NCBI GenBank assembly: GCA_030840515.1
Contig: JAVEEJ010000108.1
Span: 1-6,087 of the forward strand
Length of the DNA: 6,087 bases
Origin: Frankiaceae bacterium
GTDB lineage: Bacteria > Actinomycetota > Actinomycetes > JAVEEJ01
Direction: 5' to 3'
Position numbers and translations under genes: made by a program. The notes under the pieces are model-generated. The model was not told the origin of the DNA and searched no databases. It saw only the letters and a list, made by a program, of their open reading frames with translations. Below are positions 1 through 6,087 of the stretch, piece by piece; positions within the stretch are counted from its first letter, which is position 1, and each line of letters opens with the position of its first letter.

Positions 1-517
1 CTCGCACGAGTGGGGTGTCGACCGGGTCCGGGCAGACGGCATGGACGCGCACCGGCCGCCTCGCCGCGCGCAGCTCTGCATCCAAGGACAGCGTCCAGGA
101 GCGCACGCCCGCTTTCGTGGCCGCATAGGCGGCGATCCCAGGCACAGCTCCGTAAGCGGACATCGACGCGAGGTTGATGACGTCGCCCGACTGCATGACG
201 CCGAGTGCGGCGCGGCAGCCGTGCATCACCCCGAGCAGGTTGACCCGCACCTGAAGGTCGAGGTCGCTGTCGGTGCCGGACCACGCCTCTTGCGGGAACA
301 TCACGCCGGCGTTGTTGACCCACACCTCGACGGCGCCGCGCCGGGCCGCCTCGGCGGCCAGCTCGCGCAATGAGTCCGGCGACGTGACGTCCGTCTGCGT
401 GATCCCCGGGCCCGGCCTCAGGTCGGCCCGGATCACCTCATATCCCTTGGCTGACAGGGCTTCTGCGGTTGCGGCGCCGATCCCGCGCGCCGCCCCCGTC
501 ACGACCGCAACGCTCAT
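1..517 (-). CDS. Short-chain dehydrogenase/reductase (SDR), NAD-type, C-terminus cut by window edge
   Basis: Classical-type SDR oxidoreductase, interconverting an alcohol and a ketone or aldehyde with a nicotinamide cofactor in the cytoplasm; substrate unknown. The 172 visible residues contain the cofactor motif TGAARGIG (residues 7-14), an Asp at the end of beta-strand 2 (D32, which in this family favours NAD over NADP), an Asp-Val pair at 43-44, NNAG (68-71), and the full catalytic tetrad N93, S118, Y131, K135 with the usual Ser-13-Tyr and YxxxK spacings. The segment between D32 and D43 is unusually short, so the helix that normally follows strand 2 appears to be missing. The usual Pro-Gly after strand 6 reads CPDPVDT. 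The ATG at 517 overlaps the hydrolase stop by four bases (ATGA), which fixes the start and suggests translational coupling. About 60-90 residues probably lie beyond the left edge. The family call is secure; the specific reaction is not. Confidence 0.93.
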   Translation of the reverse strand, partial: MSVAVVTGAARGIGAATAEALSAKGYEVIRADLRPGPGITQTDVTSPDSLRELAAEAARRGAVEVWVNNAGVMFPQEAWSGTDSDLDLQVRVNLLGVMHGCRAALGVMQSGDVINLASMSAYGAVPGIAAYAATKAGVRSWTLSLDAELRAARRPVRVHAVCPDPVDTPLVR

Positions 518-1320
518 GCGCCGAAGACCTCCTCGACCCAGGCCAGCAGGTCCTGCAGCGGCTTGTCGTTGCCGGCGTCGAGCATGAGGTCGTGCCCCAG
601 GCCCGGGAACCAACGGGCCTGCACGCCGTAGAAGCGGGCCGTCTTCTCGACGTCCGACTCCGGCACGAGCTTGTCGTCCGGCACCCCAGCGACATAGACC
701 GGTGTGCGCGTCGGCACCGGACGGTGCGGCAGCGTCAGCTGGTAGACGGCCACGGTGGACTCGCCGTCGAGTCGCGCGAGGTGCCGCGCCGACTCCTCAC
801 GCGAGAGCCCGACGAAGAGCGTCTCGTGGCGCATGGGCAAGGGCTGGCCCGCGGCGGTGACGAGTACGTCGGACGGCCGGTCACGCAGCCGGTGGGCGAT
901 CGCGGCCAACCCGTTGTCCAACGGCGCAGGGGCGAGCAGTGCCGCGCCGCGTGCGGCGTAGCGACCGAGTGCGCGCGCCACCACGAGCGCACCGAGGGAG
1001 TGGCCGACCAGCACGGGTTGACGCGGCAGCCGCACCGCGGTCTGGATCACGTCGTGGACGTAGTCGCGCAGCAAGGTCCGCCGTACTCGCTCCCGTCCCT
1101 CGCTGCCGCCGTGGCCGCGCAGGCTGACCGCGTAGCAGGAGAAGCCCTGGGCCGCTGCCTGGTCCATCCACGGCTCCCAGCACCACGCCGCGTGACGGGC
1201 GCCGTGCACGAAGAGCAGGGGCGGTAGCCCGTTGGGCGAGGTGGGCGCCCGGTGGATCAGCTCGCGCTGCGCGGGTCGAGGGGGGAAGGCCCAGTCAAGC
1301 GGGCGCATGACGCGGGTCAT
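514..1320 (-). CDS. Alpha/beta-fold hydrolase
   Basis: A 268-residue alpha/beta hydrolase, probably a soluble esterase or lipase-like enzyme. The core motifs are in order: oxyanion-hole HG (H39-G40) after strand 3, nucleophile elbow GHSLG with S108, an acid residue in the GVPDD turn (D215 or D216), and the catalytic His in GLGHD (H243). The region around residues 134-200, between the nucleophile domain and the acid, is the cap and the likely source of substrate specificity. No signal peptide or membrane segment is visible, so it is probably cytoplasmic. Its ATG overlaps the stop of the upstream monooxygenase gene (ATGA, 1317-1320) and its TGA overlaps the start of the dehydrogenase gene (514-517). 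A second in-frame Met at residue 5 is possible, but the overlap favours the first. The family is well supported. Whether it cleaves an ester, a lactone or another bond cannot be told; haloalkane dehalogenase or epoxide hydrolase activity is less likely but not excluded. Confidence 0.93.
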   Translation of the reverse strand: MTRVMRPLDWAFPPRPAQRELIHRAPTSPNGLPPLLFVHGARHAAWCWEPWMDQAAAQGFSCYAVSLRGHGGSEGRERVRRTLLRDYVHDVIQTAVRLPRQPVLVGHSLGALVVARALGRYAARGAALLAPAPLDNGLAAIAHRLRDRPSDVLVTAAGQPLPMRHETLFVGLSREESARHLARLDGESTVAVYQLTLPHRPVPTRTPVYVAGVPDDKLVPESDVEKTARFYGVQARWFPGLGHDLMLDAGNDKPLQDLLAWVEEVFGA

Positions 1321-2696
1321 GCCGCACCGCCGAGCTCTCGAATGGTCCGCTCCAGTCCGCGCAGGTAGTCGAGGTGGGCGACCTCGAAGTAGTGGCGGGT
1401 GGAGTCCTTGTAGTGAGCACCGTCGGAGAACACCCGGTCCCGCTGATCCTGCACCCGCTTGCGGAATGCGCTGGCTAGCTCGGGACGGTCGCGGCGCGCT
1501 TCCAGGTAGGTCGCGATCGCCACCGCCTGCCAGTGCGCCAGGGTGAACTGACCGCTGTCGGGCTGGATCAGACCGCCGACGAACATGTTGTCGTAACTCG
1601 GGCTGAACACGTGCTGGTAGAGATGCGGGCGGCCGTCACGCCAGTCGAGGTGCTCCTCGTCCAGGAAGTCGAAACGGACGAGGTACCCGGTGCAGAAGAC
1701 GATGACGTCGGGCTCTGCCGTCGTGCCGTCGATGAACGTCACGCGCGCTCCGTCGATGCTCGCGACATCCGTGGCCGGCGTGATGTCACCGTGCCCGACG
1801 TAGTAGACGAGCTGGCTGTTGACGACGGGGTGGGTCTCGTAGAACTCGTGATCGGGTTTCGGCAACCCATGGCGCACCAGGTCGCCCACTGTCATCCGCA
1901 GCGTGCTCTTGTACATCAGGCGGCGGAGCGCGAGCGGGAAGCGCAGCACCCCGGCGAACAGGTCGTTGACCTGATCCGACGGCTTGCCGAAGGTGTACTT
2001 GGGCGCGTACCAGTAGCCGCGCCGGGTGGAGTGCCAGGTGCGCTGGGCCACCTGCGCCGACTCCACCGCAACGTCACAGCCGGTGTTGCCCGCACCGACG
2101 ACGAGCACCTTCTTGCCGCGAAGCTGCTCACTGGACTTGTAGTCCGCGGAGTGCAGCACCTCCCCGGTGAAACTTGAAAGGCCCTGGTAGTCAGGGACTT
2201 TGGGGTTCCAGTTGTGGCCGTTGGCGATGACGACGCCCGCATAGCGTGCGGTGTGCACTCCCGTCGGCCCGGACGTCGTGATCTCCCAGGAGCTGCCCCC
2301 GTCGATCGGCAGGATCTGCTCCACCGAGGTCGAGAAGCGGATCACGTCGGTGAGCCCGAAGTGCTCGGCGTAGCGCCGGAAGTACTCGAGCAGGTGGCTG
2401 TGGTGCGGGTAGTCCGGCCAGTCGTCAGGCATGGGGAAGTCGGCGTACTGGGTGAACGGCTTGCTCGAGATGGTGTGGGTCGTGGCGTACACCCGGCTCT
2501 GCGGCTTCAGGTAGTTCCAGTTGCCGCCCACGTCGTCCTCGCGCTCGAAGCACTCCACGGCGAAACCGTGCTCCCGCAGGTTCTTCGCTGCGGTCAGCCC
2601 GCTGCTGCCCGCCCCGATGACTGCCCAGGTGTCGGTCTTGTCCTCGCTGGTGTGCGCGCTGTCCACGCGCTGATCCTGGCACCCTGCCACGGTCAC
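1317..2696 (-). CDS. Flavin-containing monooxygenase (class B, FMO-like)
   Basis: A 459-residue FAD- and NADPH-dependent monooxygenase, predicted to insert one oxygen atom into a soft nucleophile (N or S) or a ketone. It has the FAD-binding GAGSSG (residues 28-33), the FMO-identifying motif FTGEVLHSADY (176-186; FxGxxxHxxxY), the NADPH-binding GAGNTG (201-206) followed by the Arg pair 225-226, and an FATGY-like CTGY (335-338). The motif ends in Tyr, as in FMOs, rather than the Trp-Pro of typical Baeyer-Villiger monooxygenases. The length suits bacterial FMOs. Its likely start is a GTG at 2696 that overlaps the stop of the sterol-carrier-like gene (GTGA). However, a GTG at 2666 has a better ribosome binding site (AGGA, 2677-2674, 7 bases upstream) and would give 449 residues, putting GAGSSG at a more usual residue 18. 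The stop overlaps the hydrolase start. Family certain, substrate unknown. Confidence 0.94.
   Translation of the reverse strand: MTVAGCQDQRVDSAHTSEDKTDTWAVIGAGSSGLTAAKNLREHGFAVECFEREDDVGGNWNYLKPQSRVYATTHTISSKPFTQYADFPMPDDWPDYPHHSHLLEYFRRYAEHFGLTDVIRFSTSVEQILPIDGGSSWEITTSGPTGVHTARYAGVVIANGHNWNPKVPDYQGLSSFTGEVLHSADYKSSEQLRGKKVLVVGAGNTGCDVAVESAQVAQRTWHSTRRGYWYAPKYTFGKPSDQVNDLFAGVLRFPLALRRLMYKSTLRMTVGDLVRHGLPKPDHEFYETHPVVNSQLVYYVGHGDITPATDVASIDGARVTFIDGTTAEPDVIVFCTGYLVRFDFLDEEHLDWRDGRPHLYQHVFSPSYDNMFVGGLIQPDSGQFTLAHWQAVAIATYLEARRDRPELASAFRKRVQDQRDRVFSDGAHYKDSTRHYFEVAHLDYLRGLERTIRELGGAA
2674..2677 (-). promoter_or_regulatory. Possible ribosome binding site for an internal start of the monooxygenase
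   Basis: AGGA on the minus strand, 7 bases before an in-frame GTG at 2666. It supports a start 10 codons inside the GTG at 2696, which has no clear Shine-Dalgarno sequence but overlaps the upstream stop codon. It is short and could be chance. Confidence 0.4.
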
Positions 2697-3043
2697 AGCA
2701 GGGGCAGGTGGTGATCCAGATCCGCGCGCTCACCGCTCGCGGTGATCCGCCTCTTCTCGACCGCCTGCGCCCAGCTGAGCCGTCCGACCGCGAGCTCCAC
2801 CCAGGTCGTCGCATCGGTCTCGACGACCGCTGGTGGCGTTCCCCTCGTGTGCCGGGGCCCTGGCACGCACTGAACCGCACCGTAGGGCGGCACCCGCACC
2901 TCGACGTTGCGGCCCGGGGCCTTGGCTGACAGCAGCGCGAGGGTTCCGCGCACGGCAAGCCCGGTGGTGTCGCGATCGGCCGCACCGCTGAGCACGGCCT
3001 CCGCTGCGGCCCGCACCTGCTCGACGTCGTACTCGCGCCCCAC
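2693..3043 (-). CDS. Sterol carrier family protein, SCP_3-type (bacterial SCP orthologue)
   Basis: A 116-residue protein without catalytic motifs. I recognise it by the conserved C-terminal half: VEVRVPPYGAVQCV (47-60), GPRHTRGTPP (62-71), VVETDATTW (73-81), and the ending ITASGERADL (100-109). This matches the actinobacterial sterol carrier family of about 110-130 residues, which has an SCP2-like fold and is thought to bind a lipid or other hydrophobic ligand; its real ligand is not established. The N-terminal 40 residues look helical. The start is a GTG at 3043, 19 bases past the purL stop, with AGG about 6 bases upstream. The frame stays open further back into purL, but only as an out-of-frame shadow. 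The gene is commonly found next to purine biosynthesis genes in actinobacteria, a linkage known from memory rather than shown here. Its TGA overlaps the monooxygenase start, tying it to the accessory enzymes as well. Confidence 0.85.
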   Translation of the reverse strand: MGREYDVEQVRAAAEAVLSGAADRDTTGLAVRGTLALLSAKAPGRNVEVRVPPYGAVQCVPGPRHTRGTPPAVVETDATTWVELAVGRLSWAQAVEKRRITASGERADLDHHLPLL

Positions 3044-3062
3044 CGGTCGCCTGCCGAACCCG

Positions 3063-5336
3063 CTATCCGAAGAGCGCCGGAAGCGTGGCCTCGTGGACCT
3101 CGCGCAGCTCGTCAAGGCCGACGCTGAACTGACCCTGGATCTCGAGGGCTGGACCGCCCACGACGCCGATCTCGCTTGAGGGGACGCCCTGCGCCGCACA
3201 CAAGGACCTGAAGGCTTCGCAGTCAGCGGGCCGGACGGCGACGAGCGCCCTGGCAGCTGACTCGGAGAACAGCGCGACGAAGGGGTCGCCTGGCAGCTCG
3301 ACCGAGGCCCCGCGGCCGCCGCGCAGACACGACTCGACGAGTGCCTGCGACAGGCCGCCTTCGGACAGGTCGTGGGCTGCGCTGACCCATCCCTCGCGGG
3401 CCGCCGTGACGAGCACCTCGCCCAGGGCACGCTCTGCCGCGGCGTCGGAGCGTGGTGGCTTGCCGCCGAGATGACCGTGCGCGACCCACGCCCACTCCGA
3501 GCCGTCAAGCTCGTCGCGGGTTTCCCCCAGCAGGAACAACCGGGCGTCGTCCTCGTGGAAGGCGATGGCCGAGCGCCGCGCCACGTCGTCGATGAGCCCG
3601 AGTACGCCGATGACGGGGGTCGGGTTGATCGCTGTGCTGCCGGTCTGGTTGTAGAAGCTCACGTTGCCGCCGGTGACGGGGATGCCCAGCTCCCGACAGC
3701 CCTGCGCGATGCCGCGCACGGCTTCAGAGAACTGCCACATGACCTCGGGGTCTTCCGGCGAGCCGAAGTTCAGGCAGTCAGAGACCGCGACCGGAGTCGC
3801 GCCCGTGGCGGCGACGTTGCGGGCTGCCTCGAAGAGCGCGAGTCGCGCGCCCTCGAAGGGGTCCAGCTTGGCGAACCGGCCGTTGCCGTCGAGCGCCAGC
3901 GCGATGCCAAGGGCACCGTCCTCCTCCAGCCGAACGATGCCCGCGTCGTCCGGCATGGCCAGGACCGTGTTGCCCATCACGTAGCGGTCGTACTGATCGG
4001 TCACCCAGCGCCGGGAGCACAGGTTGGGCGAGCCCAGCAGCTGCAGCAGGGTGGCCCGCAGCGCGTCACCGTCCGGCGGCCTGGCCAGCCCGGCCGCGCC
4101 GGAGGCCTGCAGTTCGTCGAGCCCGGCGGGACGGGTCAGCGGTCGCTCGTAGACCGGACCCTCGTCGGCGAGGGATGCCGGCGGCGCGTCGACGACGGTC
4201 TCGCCGTGCCAGCGGACCCGCAGCCGCCCGTGGTCGGCGACCTCTCCGACGACGGTGGCGATGACTCCCCAGCGGTGGCAGACAGCCAGCACCTCGTCGA
4301 CGTCCTGCGGCGCCACGATCGCGAGCATGCGCTCCTGCGACTCGCTGACCAGGACCTCCCACGGCTCCATCGAAGCCTCACGCAGCGGCACCGCGTCGAG
4401 CACGACGTCCATGCCGCCGCCGCCGGCCGCAGCCGTCTCGGAGATCGCGCAGGTGAAGCCGGCGCCGCCGAGGTCCTGGATGCCGACGACCAGCTCGCGG
4501 TCATAGAGCTCGAGCGAGCACTCGATGAGGCACTTCTCGGTGAAGGGGTCACCTACCTGGACGCTGGGCCGCTTCGCCGGCCCGCCGGGATTGCCATCAA
4601 CAGAGTCGTCGAAGGTGGCGCTGGCAAGGACCGAGACACCACCGATGCCGTCGCGTCCGGTGAGGGCGCCGTAGAGGATGACCTGGTTCCCCTTGCCCGA
4701 GGCCTTCGCGGTCTGCAGTCGCTTGCGGGGCAGCACCCCGACGCAGAGCGCGTTGACGAGCGGGTTTCCCTGATAGGTCGGGTCGAAGCCCACTTCGCCG
4801 CCGACGTTGGGCAGGCCGAGGCAGTTGCCGTAGCCGCCGACGCCGGCCACCACCGCACCGAAGACCCGCTTCGTGTCGGGATCCGCCGGGTCGCCGAACC
4901 GCAGCGAGTCCATGACGGCGATCGGCCGCGCACCCATGGCGAGGATGTCGCGCACGATGCCGCCGACGCCGGTCGCGGCACCCTGGTAGGGCTCGACGTA
5001 GGACGGATGGTTGTGGCTCTCGACCTTGAAGGTGACTGCCAGCTCATCGCTCACCGCGACGACGCCGGCGTTCTCCCCCATCCCCGCGAGCATGCGCTCG
5101 CTGTGGGGCATGTCAGCGAACTGCCGCAGGTGCACCTTCGAGCTCTTGTAAGAGCAGTGCTCACTCCACATCACCGAGTACATGGCGAGCTCGCACTCAG
5201 TGGGCCGGCGGCCGAGGACCTCGCGGATCCGCTCGTACTCGTCGGTCTTCAGGCCCAGCTCCGCGTAGGGCTGCTCGAGGTCCGCCGTACTCGTCGCGCG
5301 CTCGACCGTGTCCAGCTGCGGATGACCGGCGCTCAC
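3063..5336 (-). CDS. purL: Phosphoribosylformylglycinamidine synthase subunit PurL
   Basis: The synthetase subunit of FGAM synthase: it converts FGAR, ATP and ammonia delivered from PurQ into FGAM, step four of purine synthesis, in the cytoplasm. At 757 residues it is the small type, which works as a complex with PurQ and PurS, unlike the roughly 1300-residue fused enzyme of Gammaproteobacteria. In order: an N-terminal linker region (about 20-60) ending in WSEHCSYKSSK (57-67) with the catalytic His at H60; the first AIRS-like half with ESHNHPS (106-112), YQGAATGVGG (117-126) and QDLGGAG (287-293); then the second, structurally duplicated half with DCLNFG (520-525), GGNVSFYN (556-563) and HDLSEGG (655-661). 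No frameshift or missing key residue is seen. The GTG start at 5336 overlaps the purQ stop (GTGA), which implies coupled synthesis of partner subunits. It ends in TAG at 3065-3063. Confidence 0.98.
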   Translation of the reverse strand: MSAGHPQLDTVERATSTADLEQPYAELGLKTDEYERIREVLGRRPTECELAMYSVMWSEHCSYKSSKVHLRQFADMPHSERMLAGMGENAGVVAVSDELAVTFKVESHNHPSYVEPYQGAATGVGGIVRDILAMGARPIAVMDSLRFGDPADPDTKRVFGAVVAGVGGYGNCLGLPNVGGEVGFDPTYQGNPLVNALCVGVLPRKRLQTAKASGKGNQVILYGALTGRDGIGGVSVLASATFDDSVDGNPGGPAKRPSVQVGDPFTEKCLIECSLELYDRELVVGIQDLGGAGFTCAISETAAAGGGGMDVVLDAVPLREASMEPWEVLVSESQERMLAIVAPQDVDEVLAVCHRWGVIATVVGEVADHGRLRVRWHGETVVDAPPASLADEGPVYERPLTRPAGLDELQASGAAGLARPPDGDALRATLLQLLGSPNLCSRRWVTDQYDRYVMGNTVLAMPDDAGIVRLEEDGALGIALALDGNGRFAKLDPFEGARLALFEAARNVAATGATPVAVSDCLNFGSPEDPEVMWQFSEAVRGIAQGCRELGIPVTGGNVSFYNQTGSTAINPTPVIGVLGLIDDVARRSAIAFHEDDARLFLLGETRDELDGSEWAWVAHGHLGGKPPRSDAAAERALGEVLVTAAREGWVSAAHDLSEGGLSQALVESCLRGGRGASVELPGDPFVALFSESAARALVAVRPADCEAFRSLCAAQGVPSSEIGVVGGPALEIQGQFSVGLDELREVHEATLPALFG

Positions 5337-6010
5337 GCGTTCACCAGGCTCTTGAGGATCGAGGTGAAGAAGCCCAGGCCGTCGGTGCTCGGGCCGGTGA
5401 GCGGCTCGACCGCGTGCTCGGGATGCGGCATCAGCCCGACCACGTTGCCAGCCGCGTTGGCGACGCCGGCGATGTCCCGGTAAGACCCGTTGGGGTTGTC
5501 GTCGAGGTAGCGGGCGACAACCCGGCCCGAACGCTCCAGCTCGTCCAGGGTGGCCTCGTCGGCCACGTATCCGCCCTCGCCGTTCTTCAGGGGGATGACG
5601 ATCCGCTGACCGGCCTCGTAGTCACCGGTCCACAGCGTCGACGAGGTCTCGATGCGGAGCGCCTGGTCCCGGCAGACGAACCGGCGGACGTCGTTGCGGA
5701 TCAAGGCGCCGGGCAGCAGGTGGGACTCGCAGAGGATCTGGAACCCGTTGCAGATGCCGAGCACGGGGAGCCCGGCGTTGGCCCCCGCGATGATCTCGCG
5801 CATCACCGGGGCGAAGCGGGCGATCGCGCCGCAGCGCAGGTAGTCGCCGTAGGAGAAGCCTCCAGGGAGTACGACGGCGTCGACGCCCTGCAGGTCGTGC
5901 TCACCGTGCCAGAGGGCAACGGGTTCGCCACCGGCGAGCCTCACACCCCGCTGGGCGTCACGGTCGTCGAGTGAGCCGGGGAAGGTGACGACGCCGATTC
6001 TGGCGGTCAT
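5333..6010 (-). CDS. purQ: Phosphoribosylformylglycinamidine synthase subunit PurQ (glutaminase)
   Basis: The class I glutamine amidotransferase subunit of FGAM synthase: it hydrolyses glutamine and channels ammonia to PurL. The 225 residues match the usual PurQ length. The N-terminus reads RIGVVTFPGSLDDRD (residues 4-18), followed by LPGGFSYGDYLRCGA (48-62), the nucleophile elbow GICNGFQ with C87, and the C-terminal GLMPHPEH with H196 and E198, completing the Cys-His-Glu triad. The ATG at 6010 was chosen because GAGGAG lies 9 bases upstream (6025-6020) and the protein then begins like other PurQs. The frame is open to an earlier ATG at 6061, but the added 17 residues are not PurQ-like and would cross a possible -10 element. 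The gene overlaps purL by four bases. PurS, the third subunit, does not end within the 77 bases upstream. Confidence 0.98.
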   Translation of the reverse strand: MTARIGVVTFPGSLDDRDAQRGVRLAGGEPVALWHGEHDLQGVDAVVLPGGFSYGDYLRCGAIARFAPVMREIIAGANAGLPVLGICNGFQILCESHLLPGALIRNDVRRFVCRDQALRIETSSTLWTGDYEAGQRIVIPLKNGEGGYVADEATLDELERSGRVVARYLDDNPNGSYRDIAGVANAAGNVVGLMPHPEHAVEPLTGPSTDGLGFFTSILKSLVNA

Positions 6011-6019
6011 GCGGAGAGG

Positions 6020-6025
6020 CTCCTC
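6020..6025 (-). promoter_or_regulatory. Ribosome binding site of purQ
   Basis: GAGGAG on the minus strand, 9 bases before the ATG at 6010. It is the strongest Shine-Dalgarno match at any gene start in the window and decides the purQ start against the earlier in-frame ATG at 6061. Confidence 0.8.
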
Positions 6026-6044
6026 GAGTCGCAGCGGTGCCGCC

Positions 6045-6050
6045 AGTCTA
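6045..6050 (-). promoter_or_regulatory. Possible -10 element of a purQ promoter
   Basis: TAGACT on the minus strand, in the context GGTAGACTGG, resembles the TANNNT -10 hexamer of actinobacterial housekeeping promoters. A transcript starting about 7 bases downstream would have a leader of roughly 28 bases with the purQ ribosome binding site in the middle. No convincing -35 hexamer is seen 16-19 bases further upstream, and the window ends at 6087, so this is a weak prediction. If real, the entire six-gene operon could be transcribed from here. Confidence 0.35.
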
Positions 6051-6087
6051 CCGACCGACATGGAGCGGCCGGCCCCGGGAGACTCGG

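Noticed and set aside
469..2177. Plus-strand open frames of 252 (469-1227) and 214 (1533-2177) codons
   Set aside because: They are antisense shadows of the hydrolase and monooxygenase genes, whose motifs are intact. Their translations show no domain, and no ribosome binding or operon logic supports them.
3044..3062. Terminator or promoter in the purL to sterol-carrier gap
   Set aside because: Nineteen bases with no inverted repeat and no -10/-35 pair; it is only a spacer with a weak AGG ribosome binding site.
3044..3508. Extension of the sterol-carrier-like frame back to 3508
   Set aside because: This part is an out-of-frame reading of the purL 3' end; the family similarity begins only after the GTG at 3043.
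3372..5483. A 703-codon open frame on the plus strand opposite purL
   Set aside because: It lies antisense to an unmistakable purL, its translation is rich in Arg, Ala, Asp and Val with no recognisable family motif, and long antisense frames are expected where G/C-ending codons suppress stops.
6011..6061. Longer purQ starting at ATG 6061
   Set aside because: The extra 17 residues are unlike any PurQ N-terminus, while the ATG at 6010 has a strong GAGGAG and yields the standard length.
6067..6079. GGCCGGCC palindrome and CCCCGGG run at the right edge, as a terminator stem
   Set aside because: There is no stem with a clear loop and no T-run; short G/C palindromes are common by chance at this base composition.

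Overview
The window is a high-GC, gene-dense stretch with strong G/C bias at third codon positions, GTG starts and stop/start overlaps. The PurQ, PurL and small sterol-carrier-like proteins all look actinobacterial, so the source is most likely a high-GC actinobacterium. I cannot place it more finely from the sequence alone.

Every supported gene is on the minus strand, so transcription runs from right to left. In transcription order they are: purQ (6010-5333), purL (5336-3063), a 116-residue SCP_3-type sterol carrier family protein (3043-2693), a flavin-containing monooxygenase (2696-1317), an alpha/beta hydrolase (1320-514), and an NAD-type short-chain dehydrogenase (517 to the left edge, C-terminus cut off). 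Four of the five junctions are 4-base GTGA or ATGA stop/start overlaps. The fifth, purL to the sterol-carrier gene, is a 19-base gap. No gap exceeds 77 bases, so the whole window reads as one translationally coupled operon. The 77 bases right of purQ hold its ribosome binding site and a possible -10 element, but no end of a purS gene.

The operon has two functional halves. purQ and purL encode the glutaminase and synthetase subunits of FGAM synthase, the fourth step of purine biosynthesis; the third subunit, PurS, is not in the window. The sterol-carrier-like gene is a common companion of purine genes in actinobacteria and forms the bridge. Behind it come three oxidoreductive or hydrolytic enzymes (monooxygenase, hydrolase, dehydrogenase). 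Together they could form a small pathway, for example alcohol to ketone, ketone to ester, ester to acid plus alcohol, but substrate and reaction order are inference. The attachment of this trio to a purine operon is the most interesting feature. I see no mobile elements, CRISPR arrays, RNA genes or convincing terminators.
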